Source: Paraburkholderia sp. CNPSo 3274
GTDB lineage: Bacteria; Pseudomonadota; Gammaproteobacteria; Burkholderiales; Burkholderiaceae
NCBI RefSeq assembly: GCF_024206475.1
Contig: NZ_JAMBPR010000050.1
Span: 1-63,479 of the forward strand
DNA length: 63,479 nt
Direction of reading: 5' to 3'
The notes beneath the pieces were generated by a model. That model had not been told where the DNA came from and did not search any database. It worked only from the letters and a program-made list of their open reading frames with translations. Position numbers and translations under genes: made by a program. Of this stretch, positions 17,455 to 26,188 are shown one piece after another; position 1 is the stretch's first letter, and each line of letters starts with the position of its first letter.

Positions 17455-17781
17455 TTAGAACGGCATCTTGAAGCCCGGCGGCAGCGGCAGGCCGGCGGTC
17501 ATGCCGCCCATCTTTTCCTGCGAGGTGGCTTCGGCCTTGCGCACCGCGTCGTTGAACGCCGCAGCCACGAGGTCTTCGAGCATGTCCTTGTCGTCAGCGA
17601 GCAGGCTCGGATCGATCGACACGCGGCGCACGTCGTTGCGGCAGGTCATCGTGACCTTGACGAGACCGGCGCCAGCCTGACCCTCGACTTCGATCTGGGC
17701 AAGCTGCTCCTGCATCTTCTTCATGTTTTCCTGCATCTGCTGGGCTTGCTTCATGAGCCCTGCGAGTTGGCCTTTCAACAT
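17455..17781 (-). CDS. YbaB/EbfC family nucleoid-associated protein
   Basis: This 108-residue DNA-binding protein has the expected N-terminal coiled coil (MKQAQQMQENMKKMQEQLAQ), the core VKVTMTCRNDVRRVSIDPSL and the C-terminal PGFKMPF typical of the family. Members bind DNA as dimers and shape the nucleoid. I chose the start MLKGQLAGLMK, which has GGAG at good spacing; the frame is open 27 codons further upstream. It sits between dnaX and recR as in most proteobacteria. Confidence 0.95.
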   Translation of the reverse strand: MLKGQLAGLMKQAQQMQENMKKMQEQLAQIEVEGQAGAGLVKVTMTCRNDVRRVSIDPSLLADDKDMLEDLVAAAFNDAVRKAEATSQEKMGGMTAGLPLPPGFKMPF

Positions 17782-17863
17782 AGTCACTGCTCCTTCTGGA
17801 TCGTAGTCGTTCGAATCAATGCGCTCAAAAGCGCGCGACGCTTCCCGCGCCGCGCGGCGCAAA

Positions 17864-20236
17864 TCAGTGGGCGGCCTGAGTGCCGCCCGATGCGGCTTCC
17901 GGCGCGACCGGCCGGATCGAGCCCGGCACGATGCTCGCGCCGAAGTCGCGAATCAGTTGCTGCACGAAGGGGTCGGCGCCAATCTCGCGCTCGGCTTCGC
18001 GTTGACGCTGGGCGCGCTCGGCGGCGTCGAGCGCGGCCGCCGTGCGGCGCGCGGGGCCGACTTCTACGCTCACTTCAACGGTTTTGCCAAGACGCTCGGC
18101 AAGCGCCGCCTTGAGTTTCGCGACCTGCGAGGCTTCTGCGTACTGCGGCACCGGCACGCTCAATTTGAGCAGTGTGCCTTCGAGCGCCGTCAGTTCGCTG
18201 TTGAACGCGAGCTGGTAGGAGATGCCCTTGAGCGAAAGCGTGGCGGCGAGCGCGGGCCAGTCTCCCGTGAAACCGATCGGACCGAGCGGAATGCCCGACG
18301 GCAGCTTGCCCACGTCGACCACGGCCGGCGACGGCGTCGGCAACGAAGCGGCGCCGCGCGGCGCGGACGGCTCGCTGTCGTAGGCAGGCACGAAGCCGTC
18401 GTCGGGCGGCGCAAAGTACGCGTCATCGGCGCCGAGCGGCACGTAGTCGTCGGGCGGGATCTCGTCCCACGGCGGCGCGCCCGAGGCGTCTTGCTGCGCG
18501 TTTGCGTTACGCGCCGGCTGGCGCGCCTGCGCTTCCTGCGCGGTGGCGGCGCGGCGAGCCGGATCGGGCGTCGGCACCTTCACTTCCATGCGCGGCGCGG
18601 CCTTCGGCGCGGGCGCCGGGGCGGCCGCGCCGGCAGCGGGACCGCGGCCCGTGGCAACGCGCATACCCTTGCTGCGCAGCACGTCGAGCGCAGCACCTGG
18701 ACCACCACGAGCGGACGCCGTAGCGGCAGGTTCCGCACGCGATTCGAATTGCGGCCCGGGTGCGGCGGCCGCGCTTTGAACGGGTTGCGTCTCTTCTGCC
18801 GGCGCGGGAGCGGCTGCAGCCGGCTCGACCGCAGCGGCAGGCGCAGCTTGCGGCGCTGTGCCCAGGTTCGGCGCGGACTCGCCCTCGTCTTCCCAGGGAG
18901 GTACGACGCGCGCTTCGGTTACGGGCCTCGCGAGTGGCGCAGGCGCGCTCGCTTGCGGCTCGACAACGGGCGTCTTCGCCGGTGCGGCTTCTATCGACTG
19001 CGGCACCGGCGCTTCCGGCTTCGGCGCGACCGGCTGCGCAACGGCAGGCGCCGCACTGCGCGCCAACGCCGCTACCGGAGCCGCCGCACGCGCGCCCGTG
19101 GCCGCCGCAGCGGGCTTCGACGCCGGCGCGCTACCCACACTGCCCGCGCTCACGGAAGGCTCGAACGCGAGCATGCGCAGGAGCGTCATCGTGAAGCCAG
19201 CGTATTCGTCGGGCGCAAGGCCGAGTTCGCTGCGGCCAAGGGTCGCGATCTGATAGAAAAGCTGGACCTGCTCGGGGCTCAGCGCTTCTGCGAAACGGCG
19301 AATGTCGTCGGCTTCCGGCCACTCGTCGAGCACCGAGGAAGGCGCGAACTGCGCCCAGCCAATGCGATGAAACAGACTCGCGAGGTCCTGCAGCGCGGTG
19401 GAGAACGACAGGCTGCGCAGCGCCATTTCGTCGGCGATGGCAAGCACGTTCGCACCGTCGCCGGCCACGAGCGCGTCGATCAGGCGGATCAGATAGCTTT
19501 GATCGAGCGCGCCGAGCATGCCGCGCACCGCTTCTTCGGTGACCTGGTTAGCCGAATAAGCGATGGCCTGGTCGGTGAGCGAAAGCGCGTCGCGCATCGA
19601 GCCGTCGGCGGCGCGCGCGAGCAGGCGCAGCGCCTGCGGCTCGAACTCGACCTTCTCCTCACCAAGAATGTGCGTGAGATGCTCCACGATGTTGCCCGCC
19701 GGCATCTGCTTCAAATTGAACTGGAGGCAGCGCGAGAGCACCGTGACCGGAATCTTCTGCGGGTCCGTCGTCGCAAGGATGAACTTCACATGCGGCGGCG
19801 GCTCTTCCAGCGTCTTCAGCATCGCGTTGAAGGCGTGGTTCGTGAGCATGTGCACTTCGTCGATCATATAGACCTTGAAGCGCGCATCGACCGGCGCGTA
19901 GACCGCACGCTCGAGCAGCGCGGCCATTTCGTCCACGCCGCGATTGCTCGCCGCATCCATCTCGACGTAATCGACGAAGCGCCCTTCGTCGATTTCCCGG
20001 CACGCGCGGCACACGCCGCAGGGCTTCGACGTCACGCCGGTCTCACAGTTGAGCGCCTTGGCGAAGATACGCGACAGCGTCGTCTTGCCCACGCCGCGCG
20101 TGCCTGTGAAGAGGTACGCATGATGCAGGCGGCCGCCGTCGAGTGCATGCGTGAGCGCGCGCACCACGTGCTCCTGTCCGACGAGCGAAGCGAAATCCTT
20201 CGGTCGCCACTTGCGTGCGAGAACTTGATAGGTCAT
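17864..20236 (-). CDS. dnaX: DNA polymerase III subunit gamma/tau
   Basis: DnaX is the clamp-loader ATPase and tethers the replicative polymerase. The 790-residue protein has an AAA+ domain with Walker A GTRGVGKTTLSRIFAKALNC, a zinc module (CETGVTSKPCGVCRAC) and the DEVHML Walker B. A very long Ala/Pro-rich linker follows (about 370-640), then a C-terminal tau domain. I did not find the A-rich slippery heptamer that produces gamma in E. coli, so this may encode tau only. It is downstream of the SRP RNA gene and upstream of ybaB-recR. Confidence 0.96.
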   Translation of the reverse strand: MTYQVLARKWRPKDFASLVGQEHVVRALTHALDGGRLHHAYLFTGTRGVGKTTLSRIFAKALNCETGVTSKPCGVCRACREIDEGRFVDYVEMDAASNRGVDEMAALLERAVYAPVDARFKVYMIDEVHMLTNHAFNAMLKTLEEPPPHVKFILATTDPQKIPVTVLSRCLQFNLKQMPAGNIVEHLTHILGEEKVEFEPQALRLLARAADGSMRDALSLTDQAIAYSANQVTEEAVRGMLGALDQSYLIRLIDALVAGDGANVLAIADEMALRSLSFSTALQDLASLFHRIGWAQFAPSSVLDEWPEADDIRRFAEALSPEQVQLFYQIATLGRSELGLAPDEYAGFTMTLLRMLAFEPSVSAGSVGSAPASKPAAAATGARAAAPVAALARSAAPAVAQPVAPKPEAPVPQSIEAAPAKTPVVEPQASAPAPLARPVTEARVVPPWEDEGESAPNLGTAPQAAPAAAVEPAAAAPAPAEETQPVQSAAAAPGPQFESRAEPAATASARGGPGAALDVLRSKGMRVATGRGPAAGAAAPAPAPKAAPRMEVKVPTPDPARRAATAQEAQARQPARNANAQQDASGAPPWDEIPPDDYVPLGADDAYFAPPDDGFVPAYDSEPSAPRGAASLPTPSPAVVDVGKLPSGIPLGPIGFTGDWPALAATLSLKGISYQLAFNSELTALEGTLLKLSVPVPQYAEASQVAKLKAALAERLGKTVEVSVEVGPARRTAAALDAAERAQRQREAEREIGADPFVQQLIRDFGASIVPGSIRPVAPEAASGGTQAAH

Positions 20237-20458
20237 CTGGAAATTGTATCAGCAACGCCCGCGCGTCCAGATGAATCGAAAGGCGGCCAATGCTCGGTTC
20301 GCAGCCGCCGCGCGACGGTGCCAGCAAGCGATTACGGGCGACGAAAACAGCGGCGATGCAGGCGTGACAAACAGGACGTACGAAGAACCGCGTCGCGCAG
20401 CCAATCGCGCGGCGTCAATCTCGTATCTGGGAAGAAAAGCGGAAGAAAAAAGAGGAAG

Positions 20459-20558
20459 GTGACGAGCCTGACCCTCGGCACTGGCGGAAAACGGCTGTGG
20501 CTGCTTCGTTCCCGACCTGACCAGGTTGACCGCCCCTCCATGCGAGGAGGCCCGTCAC
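20459..20558 (-). ncRNA. ffs: Signal recognition particle RNA, bacterial small (4.5S) type
   Basis: Read on the minus strand, this 100-nt RNA contains the near-universal SRP core GGTCAGGTCGGGAACGAAGCAGCC region (20526-20503), with the asymmetric loop and GNAR-type tetraloop where Ffh binds. The ends GUGACGGGCCU and AGGCUCGUCAC pair over 11 bp with one G-U, which defines the boundaries. A T-rich run follows on the minus strand as a likely terminator. A location just upstream of dnaX is usual in betaproteobacteria. Confidence 0.93.
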
Positions 20559-20563
20559 GGGGC

Positions 20564-20572
20564 ATTCTAACA
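20564..20572 (-). promoter_or_regulatory. Extended -10 promoter for the SRP RNA
   Basis: The minus strand reads TGT-TAGAAT (extended -10), 6-7 nt before the 5' end of the SRP RNA at 20558. No strong -35 is seen, which is acceptable with an extended -10. The rest of 20573-21011 carries no gene; it should include the trxA promoter. Confidence 0.7.
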
Positions 20573-21011
20573 TCGGTCGCGCGGCAATGCGACTGCTGCG
20601 GTGCGAAAAAACGCGCCGAGCCGCTCAGGACATCGTCGCGCGCCATGGAAAGACACCCTCTTGCAACGGCGCGCGTCGCCTCCAGATAGCGTGCGGGAGC
20701 ACAAGGTATCGCACGAAAAGGCCCCGCGAAAATGCTGGCGCCACGGCCCGAATGTCCCGCCGAATGTGGCCTGCAAGACGGAAACCCTGCTTGCGGCATG
20801 AGTACTATCACCGTCGGCAACGCATAGGGATTTAGGCTACACTGGCGTCGGCAATTGGCTGGGCCACGTGGTTTGCGTGCGAGTGGCGTGTGATTCGGAC
20901 GTATGACTCGGGTTCGGTCTGGCCGCTCAGGCGGCCCCGGATGAATTTTCAGTTTTGGTGTATCGTGGCGAGCAATTTACTCAGCCTCGAATCGAGAGAG
21001 GTATTCATACA

Positions 21012-21338
21012 ATGAGCGAACAAATCAAGCATATCAGCGACGCATCGTTCGAACAGGACGTCGTGAAATCCGACAAGCCCGTGCTGCTGGACTTCTGGGC
21101 GGAGTGGTGTGGTCCGTGCAAGATGATCGCGCCGATTCTCGATGAAGTCGCGAAGGATTATGGCGATCGTCTTCAGGTCGCGAAGATCAACGTCGACGAG
21201 CACCAGTCGACGCCGGTGAAGTTCGGCGTGCGCGGCATCCCCACGCTGATTCTCTTCAAGAACGGCGCCGTGGCGGCGCAGAAGGTCGGTGCACTCTCGA
21301 AGTCGCAGCTCACCGCGTTCCTGGACAGCCACCTGTAA
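21012..21338 (+). CDS. trxA: Thioredoxin 1
   Basis: This is the main cytoplasmic protein-disulfide reductase. The 108 residues match the classic length, with the WCGPC active site (WAEWCGPCKM), the cis-proline loop GIPTLILFKNG and the buried Asp in LLDFWAEW. GAGAGAGG precedes the ATG at 21012; a longer frame from 20955 lacks family similarity. It lies upstream of rho in the common trxA-rho order, with a 290-bp leader between them. Confidence 0.97.
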   Translation: MSEQIKHISDASFEQDVVKSDKPVLLDFWAEWCGPCKMIAPILDEVAKDYGDRLQVAKINVDEHQSTPVKFGVRGIPTLILFKNGAVAAQKVGALSKSQLTAFLDSHL

Positions 21339-21491
21339 CTTCCTCGCTGGCCGCCCCTCCCCGCCCGGGCGTATCGCCCGGCCAGCAAGGGGATGAGCCA
21401 GGCAATGGTGTGTGTTGTCATGCGACAACACGCACCATAAAAACACGCCGAAACTTGCTGTCGGTCTTCACCGACGGCTTCTGGCGTGTGG

Positions 21492-21497
21492 TATGCT
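21492..21497 (+). promoter_or_regulatory. Candidate -10 box for rho
   Basis: TATGCT, with TG one base upstream (extended -10), lies 132 bp before the rho ATG. Just upstream is a small hairpin (GTCGGT-CTTC-ACCGAC, about 21460-21475) that occupies the -35 area. The 21339-21629 leader also holds a GC-rich inverted repeat around 21364-21382. E. coli rho is controlled by a long leader, and this leader could act similarly, but that is inference. Confidence 0.45.
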
Positions 21498-21629
21498 AGA
21501 ATTCATAAAGCGTCTACCGGCGCCCTTATAAAGCTTCAAGCAAAGTTTCAAGCAAAAGTCCTTGAGCGGTTCCGCTCGCTTCTTTCCCCCCATCCTTTTC
21601 GTCGCACTCCTCCCCGACGGGTTCTCCGT

Positions 21630-22892
21630 ATGCATCTTTCCGAGCTCAAGTCTCTGCACGTGTCCGAATTGATCGAGATGGCCAATGGCCTCGAGATCGA
21701 AAATGCGAACCGCCTGCGCAAGCAGGAACTCATGTTCGCGATTCTCAAAAAGCGCGCCAAGACGGGCGAAACGATCTTCGGTGACGGCACGCTCGAAGTA
21801 CTCCCCGACGGCTTCGGCTTCCTGCGCTCGCCGGAAACCTCGTATCTCGCCAGCACGGACGATATCTATATCAGCCCGTCGCAGATCCGCCGCTTCAACC
21901 TGCACACCGGCGACACGATCGAAGGTGAAGTGCGCACGCCGAAGGACGGCGAACGCTATTTCGCGCTTGTGAAGGTGGACAAGGTAAACGGCCAGCCGCC
22001 CGAGGCCTCGAAGCACAAGATCATGTTCGAGAACCTCACGCCGCTGCACCCGAACAAGGTGCTGCTGCTCGAGCGCGAAATGCGCGGTGAGGAGAACGTG
22101 ACGGGCCGCATCATCGACATGATTGCACCCATCGGCAAGGGTCAGCGCGGCCTGCTGGTCGCTTCGCCCAAGTCCGGCAAGACCGTGATGCTCCAGCACA
22201 TCGCGCACGCCATCAAGCAGAACCACCCCGACGTGGTCCTGTTTGTGCTGCTGATCGACGAGCGCCCTGAAGAAGTCACCGAAATGCAGCGCTCGGTGGC
22301 GGGCGAAGTGATCGCCTCGACCTTCGACGAACCGGCTGCGCGTCACGTGCAGGTCGCCGAAATGGTGATCGAGAAGGCCAAGCGACTCGTCGAAATGAAG
22401 CACGACGTCGTGATTCTGCTCGACTCGATCACGCGTCTCGCGCGCGCCTACAACACCGTTGTGCCCGCATCGGGCAAGGTGCTCACGGGCGGTGTGGACG
22501 CCAACGCGCTCCAGCGTCCGAAGCGCTTCTTCGGCGCGGCACGTAACATCGAAGAAGGCGGCTCGCTCACCATCATCGGCACGGCGCTGATCGAAACCGG
22601 CAGCCGCATGGACGACGTGATCTACGAAGAGTTCAAGGGCACCGGCAACATGGAAGTGCACCTCGAGCGCCGTCTCGCGGAAAAGCGCGTCTACCCGTCG
22701 ATCAACCTGAACAAGTCGGGCACGCGCCGCGAAGAGCTGCTGATCAAGCCGGACATCCTTCAAAAGATCTGGGTGCTGCGCAAGTTCATCCACGACATGG
22801 ACGAAGTCGAGGCCATGGAATTCCTGCTCGACAAGATTCGCCAGACGAAGAACAACTCCGAGTTCTTCGACATGATGCGCCGCGGCGGCTAA
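21630..22892 (+). CDS. rho: Transcription termination factor Rho
   Basis: Rho is the hexameric RNA helicase that ends transcription and limits antisense and untranslated RNA. The 420 residues give a compact Rho without an insertion domain. It has the N-terminal helix bundle (MHLSELKSLHVSELIEMANG), the primary RNA-binding cold-shock-like domain (about 48-125), Walker A SPKSGKTVML, Walker B VILLDSIT and the R-loop/Q-loop around GGVDANALQRPKRFFGAARN. The ATG at 21630 is set by alignment to the family; the frame extends upstream. A terminator follows. Confidence 0.98.
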   Translation: MHLSELKSLHVSELIEMANGLEIENANRLRKQELMFAILKKRAKTGETIFGDGTLEVLPDGFGFLRSPETSYLASTDDIYISPSQIRRFNLHTGDTIEGEVRTPKDGERYFALVKVDKVNGQPPEASKHKIMFENLTPLHPNKVLLLEREMRGEENVTGRIIDMIAPIGKGQRGLLVASPKSGKTVMLQHIAHAIKQNHPDVVLFVLLIDERPEEVTEMQRSVAGEVIASTFDEPAARHVQVAEMVIEKAKRLVEMKHDVVILLDSITRLARAYNTVVPASGKVLTGGVDANALQRPKRFFGAARNIEEGGSLTIIGTALIETGSRMDDVIYEEFKGTGNMEVHLERRLAEKRVYPSINLNKSGTRREELLIKPDILQKIWVLRKFIHDMDEVEAMEFLLDKIRQTKNNSEFFDMMRRGG

Positions 22893-22918
22893 GGCCCTCG
22901 CCCGCTAGATTCACCACA

Positions 22919-22950
22919 AAACGCCCGCGTATTCGCGGGCGTTTTTCTTT
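22919..22950 (+). terminator. Terminator after rho
   Basis: A 9-bp perfect stem (ACGCCCGCG and its complement) has a TATT loop and TTTTTCTTTT after it. Confidence 0.9.
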
Positions 22951-22983
22951 TCCGGCAGCGGATCGTTGCGCGCGACAACCTGT

Positions 22984-23010
22984 ACGTGAACGTTCACGTT
23001 GGACTATAAT
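22984..23010 (+). promoter_or_regulatory. merR promoter with a 16-bp palindromic operator
   Basis: A consensus TATAAT (23005-23010) is preceded by the perfect 16-bp palindrome ACGTGAACGTTCACGT (22984-22999), which fills the spacer. MerR-family regulators bind palindromes in the spacer of their target promoter, so this is very probably the operator through which the next gene controls itself and the MFS gene. Confidence 0.75.
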
Positions 23011-23054
23011 GCGCGGCATGTCTTGATCGCCCCGCGGCGAAAAAAGAGTTCCCC

Positions 23055-23606
23055 ATGTCCAAGGATTCCCCCGCGCTGCTCACGGTGCGCGACGCCGCCG
23101 AGCGCCTGAATGTCACGCCGCGCACGCTCAAGTATTACGAAGAGCGTGGGCTCGTCAGCCCCTCGCGCAGCGAAGGTCGCTACCGGCTCTACGACGAGCA
23201 CGACCTCGAGCAGTTTTCGCGCATCCTGCGGCTGCGCGCGCTCGGCTTTTCGCTGCACGGCATTACCGAAATGCTCAAGCGGCCGCTCGAACAGGTTAGC
23301 GAGGGCCGCCGGCGCTATTCGCAGGCGTCGCTCCAGCAGATCGCCGACGCGCTCGCGCAGCAGATCGAAACGCTGGACACGCGCATCGCGGCCGTGCGGC
23401 GCGAGTTGAAGGAAGCGCAGACGGTGCGCGCGGAGCTTGCCGACGACCTCGACTACCTGCAGCGGCGCCTCGCGGGAGAGCCGTCCGATCAGCTGATCGA
23501 GCAGCGGCTCGCCGCCACGCGGCGCCGCAAGGCGGCCACGGGCGCTACGGGCAGCAGACCGGCAGAGCCTTCGGGCAACGCACGCGAGCACGACGAATCG
23601 GCATGA
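23055..23606 (+). CDS. MerR family transcriptional regulator
   Basis: The 183-residue protein has an N-terminal winged helix-turn-helix (TVRDAAERLNVTPRTLKYYEERGLVSPSR is the recognition region, about 16-45) followed by RYRLYDEHDLEQFSRILRLR. A dimerisation coiled coil (about 90-140) comes next, with no obvious metal-binding cysteines. The effector is therefore probably organic rather than a metal. The stop overlaps the start of the MFS gene (ATGA), so the two are coupled; it probably controls that transporter through the palindrome in front of it. Confidence 0.9.
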   Translation: MSKDSPALLTVRDAAERLNVTPRTLKYYEERGLVSPSRSEGRYRLYDEHDLEQFSRILRLRALGFSLHGITEMLKRPLEQVSEGRRRYSQASLQQIADALAQQIETLDTRIAAVRRELKEAQTVRAELADDLDYLQRRLAGEPSDQLIEQRLAATRRRKAATGATGSRPAEPSGNAREHDESA

Positions 23607-25159
23607 ACACGGCCCAGCCCCGCGAGCCGATCTTCAGCGCGGCGCGCCTGCGCGGCGACTTTTTCCCGTGGGTGCTCGCCCTCGCGACCGGTCTCGACTA
23701 CTACGACAACGCGATCTTCTCGTTCTTCACGAGCCATATCGCGGGGGGCATCAACGCTTCCCCCGACGAGCTCGTCTGGTCGTCGAGCGCCTACGCCGTG
23801 TGCGCCGTTCTGGGCATCCTGCAGCAGCAATGGTGGGTGGAGCGCATGGGCTACCGCCGCTACGTGGGTAGCTGCCTGCTGCTCTATTCCGTCGGCGCGA
23901 TCGCGGCGGCACTGTGCGAATCGTCGATCGAGCTCGCCTTCGCGCGCGGCTTTCAGGGCTACTTCATCGGCCCGATGATGGGCACCTGCCGTATCCTCAT
24001 CCAGATCAGCTTCACGCCGCAGCAGCGTCCGGTCGCGACGCGCGCGTTCCTCATTCTCATCGTGCTCTCCAGCGCGCTCGCGCCGCTCGTGGGCGGCCAA
24101 CTCGTCTCGCATTTCGACTGGCGCGCCCTGTTCGCGTTTTCCGCGCCCGCCGGCGTGCTCTATGCCGTGCTAGCCGTGCTCGCGCTGCCCGATACGGGCC
24201 ACTTGCTGCCCGAGGAACGGGGTGAAGCGCACTTCTGGCCGTACATCATCTTCGCGTTTGCGCAGGGCGCGCTGCAAATCGCCATGCAGCAGGTGCGCTT
24301 CGAACTCTTCAGCGCGTCGCCGGAAATCATTCTGCTCACGCTCGTCGGGATCACGGCGCTCGCCTGGTTCGGCTGGCACCAATGGCATCATCCCAAGCCA
24401 CTCATGCGCCTGCACGCGCTGCGCGAAAAGCCGTTCCAGGTGGGCCTGCTGCTCTACATGGCCTATTACTACCTGAGCACGGCGCTCAGCTATCTGGTCT
24501 CGCGGCTGCTCGAAGGCGGTTTCAACTACCCCGTCGAAAACGCCGGCCGCCTCACCGGCGTGACGTCGCTCATCTCGGCCGGCGCGCTCTTTTTCTATTT
24601 CCGTTACGCAAAGCTCATTACGCACAAGAAGTGGATCATCGTGCCCGGCTTCGTGCTCTCGGCGTTCATCTCGTTCTGGATGACGCGGCTCACGCCGCAA
24701 GCAAGCGAAGCCTGGCTCATCCCGCCGCTACTGCTGCGTGGCCTGCTGCTGCTCTTCATCGTGCTCCCCGTCGCCAATCTCACGTTCCGCATCTTCGCGA
24801 TCGAAGAATTCACGCACGGTTACCGCTTGAAAAACATCGTCCGGCAGTTGACGATATCGTTCGCAACGGCCACGGTTATCATCGTCGAGCAGCACCGGCT
24901 CGCGCTGCACCAGACGCGGCTCGCCGAGTTCGTGAATCCGTTCAACCCGGCGTTCCAGAGCACCTACGCAGCGCTGACGCATTCGTTCGAGCTCATGGGC
25001 CGGTCCGCGGGCGAAGCGCACGGACTTGCCCTCGCCCAGGTGAGCAGCATGGTCGCGCAGCAGGCGAGCTTTCTGAGTTCGCTCGACGGTTTTTACTTCC
25101 TGATCGGCGTGGCGGTGTGCGGCGGGATCTTCGCCGCGTGGCAAAAGCAGATCGACTGA
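23603..25159 (+). CDS. MFS transporter, DHA2-like (14-helix) drug/solute exporter
   Basis: The 518-residue membrane protein begins with a short cytoplasmic segment and has about 12-14 hydrophobic helices. Features include GLDYYDNAIFSFF in helix 1, ERMGYRRYVGSCLLL in the loop 2-3 region, and RGFQGYFIGPMMGTCRILIQ, the helix-4/5 motif of DHA2-like permeases. It should be an inner-membrane proton antiporter. It is co-translated with the merR gene, which points to efflux induced by a small molecule. Specificity is unknown. Confidence 0.88.
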   Translation: MNTAQPREPIFSAARLRGDFFPWVLALATGLDYYDNAIFSFFTSHIAGGINASPDELVWSSSAYAVCAVLGILQQQWWVERMGYRRYVGSCLLLYSVGAIAAALCESSIELAFARGFQGYFIGPMMGTCRILIQISFTPQQRPVATRAFLILIVLSSALAPLVGGQLVSHFDWRALFAFSAPAGVLYAVLAVLALPDTGHLLPEERGEAHFWPYIIFAFAQGALQIAMQQVRFELFSASPEIILLTLVGITALAWFGWHQWHHPKPLMRLHALREKPFQVGLLLYMAYYYLSTALSYLVSRLLEGGFNYPVENAGRLTGVTSLISAGALFFYFRYAKLITHKKWIIVPGFVLSAFISFWMTRLTPQASEAWLIPPLLLRGLLLLFIVLPVANLTFRIFAIEEFTHGYRLKNIVRQLTISFATATVIIVEQHRLALHQTRLAEFVNPFNPAFQSTYAALTHSFELMGRSAGEAHGLALAQVSSMVAQQASFLSSLDGFYFLIGVAVCGGIFAAWQKQID

Positions 25160-25193
25160 ACGACATCCGACGCACGGGAAAACACACCCAGCG

Positions 25194-26030
25194 ATGCTTT
25201 CGAAACTCTCTCACTGGTTCGACGCGCGCCGCCGCGAAAAGGCGCTGCGCACCTACGCGATCGCCGACGCGCTCTGGCACGCCACGCTCGCGGGCTTGCC
25301 TTTTCTCAAGCACCTCGATGCCGACGACCTCGTGCGCCTGCGCGAGTTGACGAGCCTTTTCATCGCGCAAAAGGAGTTCTCCACGGCGCACGATCTCGAG
25401 CTGACCGACCCGATGTCCGTGGCGATCGCCGCGCAGGCGTCGCTGCCGGTGCTCAATCTCTCACTCGACCTCTACAAGGGCTGGGTGGGCGTGGTCGTCT
25501 ATCCGGGCGAATTCGTGATCCGCAAAACCGTGGAGGACGAGGACGGCGTGGTCCACGAGGTGGAACACGACGCGAGCGGCGAGGCCTGGGAAGGCGGTCC
25601 CGTGATCCTCTCGTGGGAAGACGCGCAGATGACCGATGGCAGCGACGCGTACAACGTCGTGATCCACGAATTCGCGCACAAGATCGATATGCTCAACGGC
25701 GAGGCCGACGGCCATCCGCCCCTTTTTCGGCGCTGGCATGCCCCGCTCGACGCGCAGGCGTGGGCCGACGTGTTCGACAACGCCTACGACCAGTTCTGCG
25801 ACAAGGTGGACGCCGTGCCGGAGCGCCGCTGGGCGCGTTTCGAGCGCGATTCGCTGATCGATCCCTATGCCGCCGACCACCCCTCGGAGTTCTTCGCGGT
25901 GTGCAGCGAGGCCCTTTTCGTCAAGCCGAAGGCGTTCGAGGCTGAATATCCCGAGCTTTACCGGCTGCTCGCGCGCTATTACCGTCAGGACCCGGCGCGC
26001 GTGGGCGCACTGGCCGGCGAGCCGGCCTGA
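25194..26030 (+). CDS. mtfA: MtfA-type zinc peptidase (M90 family)
   Basis: E. coli MtfA binds the glucose repressor Mlc and is an aminopeptidase. This 278-residue protein shares the domain, with zinc motif IHEFAHKID at His158, Glu159 and His162, and a later glutamate ligand in HPSEFFAVCSE. Catalytic residues are intact. It starts 34 bp after the MFS gene and may be in the same transcript. No Mlc partner is visible nearby, so the role here could be proteolytic only. Confidence 0.9.
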   Translation: MLSKLSHWFDARRREKALRTYAIADALWHATLAGLPFLKHLDADDLVRLRELTSLFIAQKEFSTAHDLELTDPMSVAIAAQASLPVLNLSLDLYKGWVGVVVYPGEFVIRKTVEDEDGVVHEVEHDASGEAWEGGPVILSWEDAQMTDGSDAYNVVIHEFAHKIDMLNGEADGHPPLFRRWHAPLDAQAWADVFDNAYDQFCDKVDAVPERRWARFERDSLIDPYAADHPSEFFAVCSEALFVKPKAFEAEYPELYRLLARYYRQDPARVGALAGEPA

Positions 26031-26057
26031 AATCCTGCCACGCGGGGCCTCCAAAAA

Positions 26058-26088
26058 TTCGCCAACCGGCTGATTATCTGGCATAATC
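26058..26088 (+). promoter_or_regulatory. Candidate rpmE2 promoter overlapped by an inverted repeat
   Basis: An extended -10 reads TGG-CATAAT (26079-26087). It is overlapped by the inverted repeat GATTAT-CTGGC-ATAATC (26072-26088), which looks like an operator. A weak -35 TTCGCC sits 18 bp upstream. The start codon of rpmE2 is about 100 bp downstream. Confidence 0.5.
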
Positions 26089-26188
26089 GCCGTTTTTCGA
26101 CCCTTGGGTAAGTGGCTCGCGCAAGCAAAGTCGGCAACATGGTGTTGCAGGCACGCGGGTTGGCTACCGTCAGATTTAAGGAATAACC

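Noticed and set aside
17864..20236. Programmed frameshift site for gamma in dnaX
   Set aside because: I looked for an A-rich slippery heptamer followed by a stem and found none in the expected region; the linker is GC-rich.
17819..20689. 956-codon plus-strand open frame across dnaX
   Set aside because: It is Arg/Ala-rich with no recognisable domain and is the mirror of a clear dnaX gene; typical GC-rich shadow.
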